Shown: positions 1 to 7,580 of the stretch, in pieces | How the letters are laid out: the number at the start of each line of letters is the position of its first letter | Numbering within the stretch: position 1 is the stretch's first letter | Assembly: GCA_003427395.1 (NCBI GenBank) | Contig: BFEA01001209.1 | Location: 85,091 to 106,155 of the forward strand | DNA length: 21,065 bases | Source of the DNA: Chara braunii | Lineage: Eukaryota; Streptophyta; Charophyceae; Charales; Characeae | Direction: 5' to 3' | Position numbers and translations under genes: made by a program | Notes under the pieces: generated by a model | Told to the model about the DNA's origin: nothing | The model's input: only the letters and a program-made list of their open reading frames with translations | Database searches by the model: none

Positions 1-30
1 TTCTTCTTCTTCTTCTTCTTCTTCTTCTTT
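1..30. repeat. TTC trinucleotide microsatellite
   Basis: Uninterrupted TTC repeats open the window (about ten units) and end in TTT. The tract is cut by the window edge, so its full length is unknown. Nothing coding is associated with it. Confidence 0.95.
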
Positions 31-510
31 ATCAGAGTAGAGATAGAGGTAACTGCAGACATTGTTTGGACACGGCATTCTGCCTTATTGGACGCGACAT
101 TCAGATCGGACTTACACTCTACATTAGGATTGAACTGTGTACGACATTCGGAGATCAGACTTGGGTTGGACTTGGTTATCTCCTATGTCTCTCCCCTTTC
201 TCTCCCGCATGTCTATGGATCTCTCCCCATGTGTGTGAGCGGAAGGGCAATCTTTCTGATGTCCTGCCCTTCCGAAGTTTCCCCCTTTCATGTTTGGCGG
301 TCCTCGTGTCCTTTGGTTACTAAGACTTCCGCTGTGCTGTTTCCCAGCCCATGATGATGATACAAATGTGTTGTTGTTGATTTCTCGTTGGTTTACTCTT
401 TGCATTGTGCACATTGGCATCTTGTGAATGTTACACCTATGCTGCCGGTTGTTGCCACTTTCATCATTGCTAGATCTTAGGCTCTCGGTGCATTTCACTT
501 CCTGATATGC
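31..510. other. non-coding stretch, no gene recognised
   Basis: Short overlapping ORFs on both strands are present, but none resembles a known family and their composition (Cys, Leu, Ser and Pro rich) is typical of chance reading frames. There is a small imperfect direct repeat: two 17-base units at 66-82 and 88-104 that differ at three positions, with a weaker third copy near 136-150. I see nothing else in this stretch. Confidence 0.5.
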
Positions 511-1226
511 TACATCTCTCTCTTCACCCTCACTCTCCCTTGTTATCCCACACAGCGCCCTTCACTTCCCGAAGAACCACCTTCGCCCTCACCTCCCTCT
601 GTGCCCACAGGCAGCCCGGCTATGGCCACCAGCGCCCTGCGCCCAGGCTGCGCTCTACCGCTTAGCGCTAGCCTGCCTCTCTCAGCCACTACGCAGCGCA
701 AGTGCTAGCGCTACAATGCAGCAGCGTGCCCGCAATGCCTGCATTGGCCAAGATCCTTGCCCACTCGCCCTCCCTGCCTATATGCCAGTGTTGCATGTGG
801 GCGGCCTCCCTTGAGCCTGCGCCTGGGCCCCAGTACCTGTACCCAGGCCCAATGCGGTTGGGGCCACACAGTTGCGCCTCTTTCATCAAAGCCTGCGTCC
901 AGATTCAGATAGTGGACCGGTTTCCCTTTGGCATTTTCGGCCTCTATATCCAGCATGCAATGTCAGCCTCACGTTTATGTGCCCAGGGCCTAACCAATTC
1001 TGGGGCCCTGGTCTTTCTGCATTTGCAGAGATCCGGTACTCAGTGCACTCCAACCAACTGGCGTGCGGCAACTGTATCGACCCCCACTTCGTGAAATGTT
1101 TGAACAAAGGGGCTCTCGTTGATTTGCTGGCCCGCCTTCACTTAGGGCGGGCACGAGACTTGCTGGGGGCCTTAGCCCAGAACATGTACATCACGGCAAG
1201 ACCCCTTTGAGGGCTCAATCCTCACA
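511..1226 (-). mobile_element. solo or truncated LTR of the G2 gypsy family
   Basis: This segment matches 14100-14823 along its whole length, by eye at well over 80% identity with small indels. The 14100-14823 copy is the 3' LTR of gypsy element 2 further right. Both copies end at the same point, CTCAATCCTCACA on the plus strand, so the LTR starts TGTGAGG on the minus strand. Here the flank beyond 1226 has no polypurine tract and no gypsy coding sequence follows, so this is a solo LTR or an isolated LTR fragment. The left edge is uncertain because similarity fades near 511. I did not find a convincing target-site duplication. The ORFs inside it are not genes. Confidence 0.8.
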
Positions 1227-1527
1227 GTTGTTAACTGAAGTGAGTGACAGTACTGCATACACTTAAAAGAGTTCATTGTTGCCAGCATTGCTCTTATGTT
1301 TGAACTTCATATTCTAAGGAGTTTGTGAAACTTTGTGCCCTTTTCTTTTCTTTTTTCGAGTTTCTACATTGCATCTTGCTTCTACAGGACCCCAATTGGA
1401 GTTTATTAACTTCGTCTATACTGTTTTCTAAAAGTTTCAGTCCTTGTAGATTGCACCCAGTAAGCATGTCCCCTGCCTTATATTTCTCGTTTGCGAAGCT
1501 ATTATGTGACTGCAATGAGTAAGAATT
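1227..1527. other. non-coding stretch, nothing recognised
   Basis: AT-richer DNA between the solo LTR and the foldback cluster. Short overlapping ORFs on both strands show no recognisable domains. I see no repeat or RNA gene in it. Confidence 0.4.
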
Positions 1528-2099
1528 GTGAAACTCTGATGAAACAGTATGTCACAGCTCCCCATTTCGTGTTTTTTTCTCCCTTTCTGCCTACGGTTCA
1601 CTAGACAGTTCTCTATTACCCCTCGTTTGTTGTCCTCTACTCTCTTTCTGCCTATGGTGCAGTTCTCTGTGAGGAAATATAATCCAGCCTCCTGCTGAGT
1701 CCGTGAAACTCCGACAAAACAGTCTGTCAATACTCCGACGAAACAGTCTGTCAAAGCCCCTTGTTTGTTGTCCTCTCCGTCTATGGTTCACCGGACAGTT
1801 CTGTATGACAATATACCCCTCGATTTTTGTCCTCTTCTCCCTCTCGACCTATGGTTCACTGCTTATTTCTATAACGATATATATGTATGTATATCGTCAT
1901 AGGGAACTGCCCAGTGAACCATAGGCGGAGAGGGAGAAGAGGACAACAAACGTGGGGCTGTGACAGACTTTTGTTGGAGTTTCACCGACTCATGCATACA
2001 TTCATATACATTGTCAATCAGAGCTGCCCGGTAAACCGTAGGCAGAGAAGACGAGGGGCTGTGACAAACTGTTTCATCAGAGTTTCACCGACTCATGAG
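1528..2099. repeat. nested inverted repeat (foldback / MITE-like cluster)
   Basis: A repeat unit of roughly 90-115 bp occurs four times here in mirror arrangement. Forward copies lie at about 1528-1612 and 1699-1815, reverse copies at about 1889-1994 and 2001-2099, and the turnover point is near 1850. Landmarks in forward order are GTGAAACTCCGAC, AACAGTCTGTCA, AGCCCC, TTGTCCTCTTCTCCCTCT, GCCTATGGTTCACC, CAGTTCTGT and a TGACAATATA end. Partial extra copies sit at 1619-1681 and 1816-1884. The AACAGTCTGTCA part is itself duplicated within the second forward copy (about 1703-1755). No transposase ORF is present. The arrangement fits a non-autonomous foldback element or MITEs inserted into one another. 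Confidence 0.75.
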
Positions 2100-2190
2100 G
2101 AGGCTGACCCCTCGACAGTCTGCAGAATCCCCTAACTGATTACACTGTAAGTGATAATCCACCTTAACCCTGGTTGTGGTTAAGCATCAA

Positions 2191-2286
2191 CGACTGCCCG
2201 ACAGTTTGTCACAGCCCCTCATTTGTGGTCCTCTTCTCCCTCTCTGCCTACGGTTTACCAGGTAGTTCTGTTTCACAATGTATATT
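2191..2286 (+). repeat. further forward copy of the foldback-family unit
   Basis: This copy shows the same landmark order (CAGTTTGTCACAGCCCC, TCCTCTTCTCCCTCT, GCCTACGGTTTACC, GTAGTTCTG, CACAATGTATAT). It lies outside the inverted pair and continues into the tandem duplication. Another partial forward copy is at about 2346-2412. Confidence 0.7.
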
Positions 2287-2536
2287 AATATCTCTGTTTG
2301 AACTTTGACGATATATATCTATATCTATATCTATATCTATCTATACTCGTTTGTTGTCCTCTTCTCCCTCTCTGCCTACGGTTTACCGGGCAGTTCTATT
2401 TGACGATATATAATATTATATTATTTATATATATATATGAAGGGCCCTGACTGTTCACTTGCTGGAGTGTCTCATTCGCATGCACACATGTCACCAAACA
2501 CAGATAGGATAGCTTCACACAAAGCTCAAAGTTGAG
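2236..2536. repeat. imperfect tandem duplication, copy A
   Basis: Copy A starts at CTCCCTCTCTGCC and ends at CTCAAAGTTGAG. It carries the same ordered blocks as 2537-2805: the foldback-unit end, a TATATC microsatellite, then a unique block starting GGGCCCTGACTGTTCACTTG and ending at the CTCAAAGTTGAG motif. It also holds an extra foldback-unit copy at about 2346-2412 that copy B lacks. Confidence 0.85.
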
Positions 2537-2648
2537 CTCCCTCTCTGCCTACAATTTACCAGGTAGTTCTGTTTCACAATGTATATTAATATCTCTGTTT
2601 GAACTTTGACGATATATATCTATATCTATATCTATATCTATCTATATA

Positions 2649-2710
<62 letters not shown>

Positions 2711-2805
2711 GGGCCCTGACTGTTCACTTGCTGGAGTGTCTCATTCGCATGCACACATGTTACCAAACACAGATAGGATAGCTTCATACAAAGCTCAAAG
2801 TTGAG
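2537..2805. repeat. imperfect tandem duplication, copy B
   Basis: This is a second copy of 2236-2536 with a few substitutions (for example ACAATTTACC in place of ACGGTTTACC). The internal foldback-unit copy is replaced by a long TA tract. High similarity of the shared blocks indicates a recent local duplication. Confidence 0.85.
2655..2707. repeat. TA dinucleotide microsatellite
   Basis: About 26 uninterrupted TA units form the core of duplication copy B. Such tracts are unstable and hard to assemble, so the length may not be exact. Confidence 0.95.
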
Positions 2806-2979
2806 ATGAGAGAAGAACCGAGTAGCGCAGCTTATATTATCAAAAGTCACGTTATACAAGAGTTTCTCAAGTTCAAGAGTCCAGTGCCCAAAGTATACAA
2901 GTCTCTCCTTCATTCCAACATACATACACATCCTGGCTTAGCCAGCGCTTGTTCCAGATCTCAAGAATGGCGCCAACAG
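2806..2979 (+). other. candidate exon with consensus splice donor (weak)
   Basis: An ATG opens a 58-codon stretch with mixed, protein-like composition (MREEPSSAAY at the start, SQEWRQQ at the end). It finishes exactly at CAG followed by GTAAGT (2980-2985), a consensus plant 5' splice site. Beyond the donor the frame becomes Ser, Leu and His rich and looks non-coding. The ATG lies directly after the end of the tandem duplication. I do not recognise the peptide. It could be the first exon of a host gene interrupted by transposons, part of an LTR leader, or chance. No matching acceptor or downstream exon was identified. Confidence 0.2.
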
Positions 2980-2983
2980 GTAA

Positions 2984-3908
2984 GTTTCCACCATCACCAA
3001 TGTCTCCACCTGTCTTCACTCTCCCTTGTTCTCTTCTCTCAAGATCTTTGCCCCGGTTCTCCTTGTCTCTTCTTACATGCACACTCCCTGTCTACAAGGA
3101 TCTACTCAGAATGCCTCTCGCTGATGTACTCACACTAACCCTGCTAATACTACTACTAATACTAGCTCTGACTGGCGCAGCTATGCCTTGATGCAGCCGC
3201 ACAGCTTCCCTTCCTCTAGCGCAGCTTCTTCTTCTGCCAGCGCTTCCTCCCTGCACCTTAGCGCACAAGTGCCTCAGCACTTCCACGCATCAATGCCCAT
3301 GGGGATCTGCCTTGTGGGGAGGCTGCCTCGTTTCTTATAGTGCTGGCCTCCCCTGGCGAGGTCTGAATTCAGTCTTTGTTGGTCCCTTTCCCAGTCCCAG
3401 CCTCTGTGCTGTGTGCCACAGTTCCTTTTACTCAGGGTCCACTGCTGCTGCGGCGTTCAGGCCTCAATTTCGGACTTCCAACCTGAATCTGGACTCTCCT
3501 TTGGACTGGAATCCTGACTGGGACTCAACCCTCTGACTTCCTTTTGAAAGGACACACCTACTATACGTACAGACATACATTTTGTACGAACAAACACATA
3601 TATTGCACGTACAGACACATCTCTTGCCTGAACAGACATGACCTGCGCACCCCTGGACGAACAGTCGTGACCCCCAAATCTAGATATTGCAACTGTTCGT
3701 TCAGGGGCACAACTGTGACCTTTGACATTGGCTTTTGTTTAGCTAGGATGTGACTCTTGACCCAGAGAACATGTCCTTTGATCTGCTTTCACGAGTTGGA
3801 CCCTGGCGAGTGACCCCTCTATGCTGCATTTGCCGAACAGGGTCTGAATCGGGTAAAGGCCCTTTTACTCTCGCCGGCCTAGTTTCGAAGTCCTCTGAGG
3901 AAAAACCT
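2984..3908. other. non-coding region, probable 3' end/LTR of gypsy element G1
   Basis: No credible ORF occurs here. Position just beyond the G1 chromodomain stop (in minus-strand sense) means the G1 3' LTR should lie in this interval. The stretch TTTCGAAGTCCTCTGAGG (about 3883-3900) resembles TTCGAAAGTCCGCTGAG (about 14840-14856), which sits between the stop codon and polypurine tract of G2, so the layouts correspond. I could not fix an LTR boundary. One candidate is CCACA ending at 3420, followed by the pyrimidine-rich plus-strand GTTCCTTTTACTC. No second copy of this region was found on the other side of G1. Confidence 0.35.
3558..3645. repeat. imperfect ~22-bp tandem repeat, about four units
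   Basis: The motif (A/C)GTACAGACAYA or a variant recurs about every 22 bases: TACGTACAGACATAC, TACGAACAAACACAT, CACGTACAGACACAT, CTGAACAGACATGAC. Just downstream, CGAACAGT (3658-3665) and ACTGTTCG (3692-3699) form a short inverted repeat. The function is unknown; LTRs often hold such enhancer-like repeats. Confidence 0.5.
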
Positions 3909-4193
3909 TCATCTATCTATAATACCTATTCCTCTTTTAACTCTTTCATATGCAGACACAATATGAGGTGCAGAATCCATTAGGTCTTCTCGTGTGAACC
4001 AGCGATCTTCACTTGGATCCTGATAAGCGAATCTCACCTTATACTGCCGTTGTGGTCTGCCTCTACGTCCAGTCTGAAAGGTACTTTCAGCAACAATCTT
4101 ATCTACATCGTATTTCCCATCCATACTAGGAGGTATTGCCGATCTGCAACTGGGAAACAACTCCTTTGTTATGCAAGGTAAGAGTTTATGCAA
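3909..4193 (-). pseudogene. G1 chromodomain-like C-terminus of integrase
   Basis: This open stretch of about 94 codons carries the post-integrase tail. A short basic Gly-Arg region is followed by RQYKVRFAYQDPSEDRWFTR, matching the chromodomain pattern of a beta strand with Tyr and Val, an acidic turn, an invariant Trp, then a C-terminal helix (VSAYERVKRG). In chromoviruses this module is thought to read histone marks and steer integration into heterochromatin. The corresponding segment of G2 (14861-15277) is clearly homologous. The module is divergent from classical chromodomains, so the call rests on position, the aromatic residues and the G2 match. It is out of frame with the integrase ORF because of the 17-bp duplication at 4171-4204, so the apparent start at 4193 is an artefact of the ORF definition. 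Confidence 0.7.
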
Positions 4194-5107
4194 GGTAAGA
4201 GTTTCGAAGCGTGGAATACTGGATACATATGTAGATGTAGAGGAATCTCTATAACATATGAAGGACCATCCACATCGCCAATCACATCTAGAACCTGCCA
4301 GGGTCCTCTGTAGGCTGGTAGCAACTTCTGGGAGATGTTCTCTTCGGGAACAAACTCCTTAGACTTAACCCACACCAGATCACCTACAGCAAACTGAGAA
4401 GGTCTTCTGTACTTATTTGCCTGTTCTATCATTTGATGTTGTGCCTTCATTATATTTTCTTTTACCTTTTCAATGTCTTTCAGATATTGGATAGCAAATT
4501 CACTAGTTCCTAGTGGAAGCTTATGCACTTGATCCGGGTTTACCCGATCAATAGGCCTGCATGGACGCCATCCCATATGCAACTCCATCGGAGTTTTGCA
4601 TGTAGATAAATGGACAGAGTTATTGTAGGCGCTAGCAACTTTGGGCAAATGTTCGTCCCAGTCAATCTGGTCAGGCCGAATATACATGCGCAGCGTTTGC
4701 TGCAGAATCTTGTTCATTTGCTCAGTTTGCTCGTTAGTTCCAGGATGTCTGCTTGGAGACATAGTCAACTTACAGCCATAGACGTTTATTAACTGCTGCC
4801 ATTGTTCACTTGTGAACCTTGTGTCTCTGTCACTCACGATTGTCAAGGGATGCCCATAGTCTTTCACCCAATGGTTAAAGAACTCCCGGATTACTAGTTC
4901 CGTTTTTGCTTCCGCTAGTAAAGCTACGAAGACAGCATACTTACTAAATTTGTCGACGATTGCCATTACCTGCGTCTTCCCATTCCTGCTTTTTACTTTG
5001 GTGTCCATAAAGTCAATGGACACAGAGTCTCCTGGACCTGTTGGAACGGGCAAAAGCTTAAGTAAACCAAGGGGAGGTTGTGTGGTACTCTTATTTCTTT
5101 GGCACAC
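4169..5107 (-). pseudogene. G1 integrase catalytic core and C-terminal domain
   Basis: About 312 codons open on the minus strand. The rve core has the DD35E triad: Asp32 in SIDFMD, Asp93 in VSDRDTRF, Glu129 in NEQTEQMN, with exactly 35 residues between the last two. Residues about 215-305 form the C-terminal DNA-binding region (FAVGDLVWVKSKEF, YRGPWQVLDV, YPVFHASKLLP), the usual GPY/GPF-type module. The enzyme would insert cDNA into chromatin. The first codon given is not a real start: the frame continues from the zinc finger upstream through an in-frame TAG (5117-5119). The end at 4169 comes from the 17-bp duplication. The catalytic motif itself is intact. Confidence 0.9.
4171..4204. repeat. 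17-bp tandem duplication breaking the integrase frame
   Basis: The 17-mer ATGCAAGGTAAGAGTTT occurs twice back to back (4171-4187 and 4188-4204). Seventeen is not a multiple of three, so the extra copy shifts the frame between the GPF-type C-terminal integrase domain and the chromodomain, and truncates the integrase ORF at 4169. Confidence 0.97.
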
Positions 5108-5116
5108 TTGACAACC

Positions 5117-5734
5117 CTACACATACGCAATGCAGTCTGGTTTCATATGAGGCCAGGTGTAGGAACGCAAAAGGTTTGCGTAAGTCTTCCTCCACCCAAA
5201 ATGACCCTCGGTGTCGTGACATTCCCCTAAGATCAAACTCTTGATCTCTTCCCCATTCGGAATACAAAGTTTGTCATGCACATCAGTCCTTTCAAACAAC
5301 AGTCCTTGCATGATACGATAGTTAGGAAACTCTGTTGGCGCTTCCTGTACACGTTTCAGCATAGCGCCATAGACAGGATCAGTGGAATACGCATTTCTAA
5401 TTTTCTCATGTAGATCGGTGCCCACATCTAAATAGGTTACAATGACACCAAAGAAATATGATCTTCGACTCAACGCGTCGGCAACAACGTTATACTTACC
5501 CTTAACTGGCTTTAACTCAAAGTCATATTGATCAATTTCAGCGGCCCACCTCGTTAATTGAGGTGTCATCCGGGCCTGTGTCTTAAGCCAGCGAAGTGTT
5601 TCATGATCCGAATATACCTTGAAGTGGCATCCTAAGAGATAGTGTCGCCAGTGATCCAAAGCTTCTCGAAGAGCATACAACTCTCTCTCATACGTAGAAG
5701 CGGCGACCTTCTCGTTAAGCACTCGTCGGGACAT
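5117..5734 (-). pseudogene. G1 RNase H and integrase zinc-binding domain
   Basis: A 205-codon segment. Residues about 1-90 are the gypsy RNase H domain, with catalytic Glu in YERELYAL and Asp in VYSDHETL; it ends in the typical NVVADALSRR. The first RNase H Asp (TTDASQYG) lies in the preceding ORF, in another frame. Residues about 150-205 are the integrase HHCC finger: the histidines are in CHDTEGHFG, and the CxxC (GCQVCQ) falls just after the in-frame TAG at 5117-5119. Translation would therefore stop before the zinc site is complete. The change of frame near 5745-5756 is best explained by a one-base loss between the RT tail and the RNase H start. Confidence 0.88.
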
Positions 5735-5739
5735 AAATT

Positions 5740-6672
5740 CTACAGGCTTGTATCCATTCCATCATCTTGTTGTAGTACAGCGCCTATCCCGTACTGACTG
5801 GCATCAGTTGTAACTACGAAGGGCAACGAAGGGTCAACAACTTTCAAAACCGGATAGTTAATTAGACATTTCTTCAAACGTTTAAACGAGGTTGTACAGT
5901 TTGAATCCCATTTGCATATGGTTTCTTTTTTTAGCAATCTGCGAAGGGGCGCAACAATTATCGTGAAGTGTCTAACAAACTTCCGATAATAGTTGGCTAG
6001 CCCAAGGAACGACCGCAACTCAGTCAAAGTGCGGGGGTTAGGCCAATCGCGTATCGCTGCAATTTTCGTGTCTTCCGGTTTGATCTCATCACCATCAAAC
6101 ACATGCCCCAAATACAAAACCTGACGCTTAGCCCAATCACACTTTTTCGGGTTTAATTTCAAATTTGCTTCACGCGACTTATTTAGCAGAAGTCGAAGGT
6201 GCTCGCAATGTTCACTCAAGTTCTTAATAAAAATCAAAATATCGTTAAGATACACGACAACAAATTTATCAACCCATTCACGGAAAAACTCATTCATTGT
6301 TCTTTGGAAGGTTGCAGGAGCATTAGTAAGACCAAAGGGCAACACCACGAACTCATAGTGCCCGTACCTTGTTCGAAAGGCAGTTTTGTGTTGGTCTTCT
6401 GGCTCTACCTCAATCTGATGGTAGCCAGACTTCAAATCAATCTTAGTGAAGTACGTGCAACCCTGAACTCTATCCAAAAGATCATCAATCCTTGGTAATG
6501 GCTCAACATGTTTGACTGTTATATCGTTAAGTCTTCTATAATCAATGCACATGCGTACCCCGCCATCTTTCTTTGGTACAAATAGCACAGGCGCACCATA
6601 GGGCGAGGAACTAGGTCTTTCCAGCAATTCATCAAGCTGGGTTCGCAGTTCATCTAACTCCTTGGGTGACAT
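5740..6672 (-). pseudogene. G1 reverse transcriptase
   Basis: A 310-codon ORF covers most of a Ty3/gypsy [37 protein letters not shown] (first catalytic Asp79), [13 protein letters not shown], then the active-site box at residues 141-144. It continues through the thumb ([19 protein letters not shown]) to the first RNase H motif TTDASQYG. The active-site box reads YLND instead of the expected YxDD, so one catalytic Asp is replaced by Asn (codon AAC). Compared with the family, about four residues are missing near residue 18, before RPSSSPYG. The ORF begins right after an in-frame TGA (6673-6675) that separates it from protease, and it ends in a frameshift. Confidence 0.9.
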
Positions 6673-7476
6673 TCAATAGATAGGCCCCTTAGGAATCTGA
6701 CTTCCTGGAATAATCTCAGTGCGATGTTTGATAGGTCTTTCAATTACACCGCTCGGGGTTTCTGCCACATCTGCGAATTCTTTCAGAATCTTATCAACTT
6801 CTGGGGGGTTAGCCTCTTCTTTGACTTCACCCTCTTTTACTGGGCGCACATATGCAACAAACACTTGGTCATATAGATTATACTTTTTCACATGACGGGC
6901 GAACGCGGGAGCACTCATACAACAATGAGCTAAGCTGCTTTCCTTACCAGATTCATGGAATAGGCGGATTTTCTTTTTTCCACCCTGCGGACTAGGGAGC
7001 CAACACTCATGATCCCTTAACTTTACATCCGCATCTGCAGCTTCACCCCAATCCATCCCTAAAAGAATGTCAAAAGGAAGATTATCTTCCACCAAGAGAA
7101 TCAGGGAGTGGAGAACACGTTCCACCTTCCCCCCTGCTTCGAGCCGGAAGTATACCTTAACCCCTTCAACATATCTATCAATAATAGTTACTGTACTATT
7201 AGCTAACTTACTTACTACGGGCTCATCCAATTGTTTAACTTTAAGCCCGAGATGCAACTCCTTTAACCTTTTCTTACTAATATACCTGCGTGTAGACCCG
7301 CTATCTATCATTCCTCCTACTCTTACTTTATTGACTTCAAGATCTGCAATTATTAGTTGTCCTTTTTGTTTCTTCATCTCAGTCCAGGCTTGGCGACGAT
7401 CGGCCAACTCATCACCCATGCCAGTGAGGGATCCATCTAGAGAGATGCATACGCTTGCCACCTCTGGACAGTGCAC
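6673..7476 (-). pseudogene. G1 aspartic protease and linker to RT
   Basis: A 267-codon ORF. The retropepsin active site is MIDSGSTRRYIS (Asp-Ser-Gly triad), with the second conserved strand and flap-type segment LPFDILLGMDWG about 85 residues later. The remainder is the linker that leads into RT, ending GSQIPKGPIY just before TGA at 6673-6675. In G2 the equivalent position is a sense Arg codon, so this TGA is probably a nonsense mutation. The reading frame is open further upstream, to about 7620, through an 11-A run (7534-7544 as T on plus). The first codon at 7476 is therefore only nominal. Protease would cut the Gag-Pol polyprotein. Confidence 0.85.
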
Positions 7477-7580
7477 TAGATGGGGACTGTCTACCTCTTC
7501 AGTTTCTGCCAGTAGGACCTTCGAATGGGAGGATTTTTTTTTTTCAACATCCGAAGTCCCTGTAGAGGCAACTGAGACCT

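Noticed and set aside
702-1210. Overlapping ORFs on both strands in 686-1210
   Set aside because: They lie inside an LTR, change with the indels between its two copies, and have no domain similarity.
2599-2931. Peptides made of Tyr-Ile repeats around 2600-2780
   Set aside because: They are translations of the TA and TATATC microsatellites.
3558-3645. CRISPR-like array
   Set aside because: The units are imperfect, contiguous and without spacers, and the window is eukaryotic; it is an ordinary degenerate tandem repeat.
6673-6675. Selenocysteine or programmed TGA readthrough between protease and RT
   Set aside because: The copy has many other lesions, TGA also occurs at unrelated positions, and there is no visible recoding structure; nonsense mutation is simpler.
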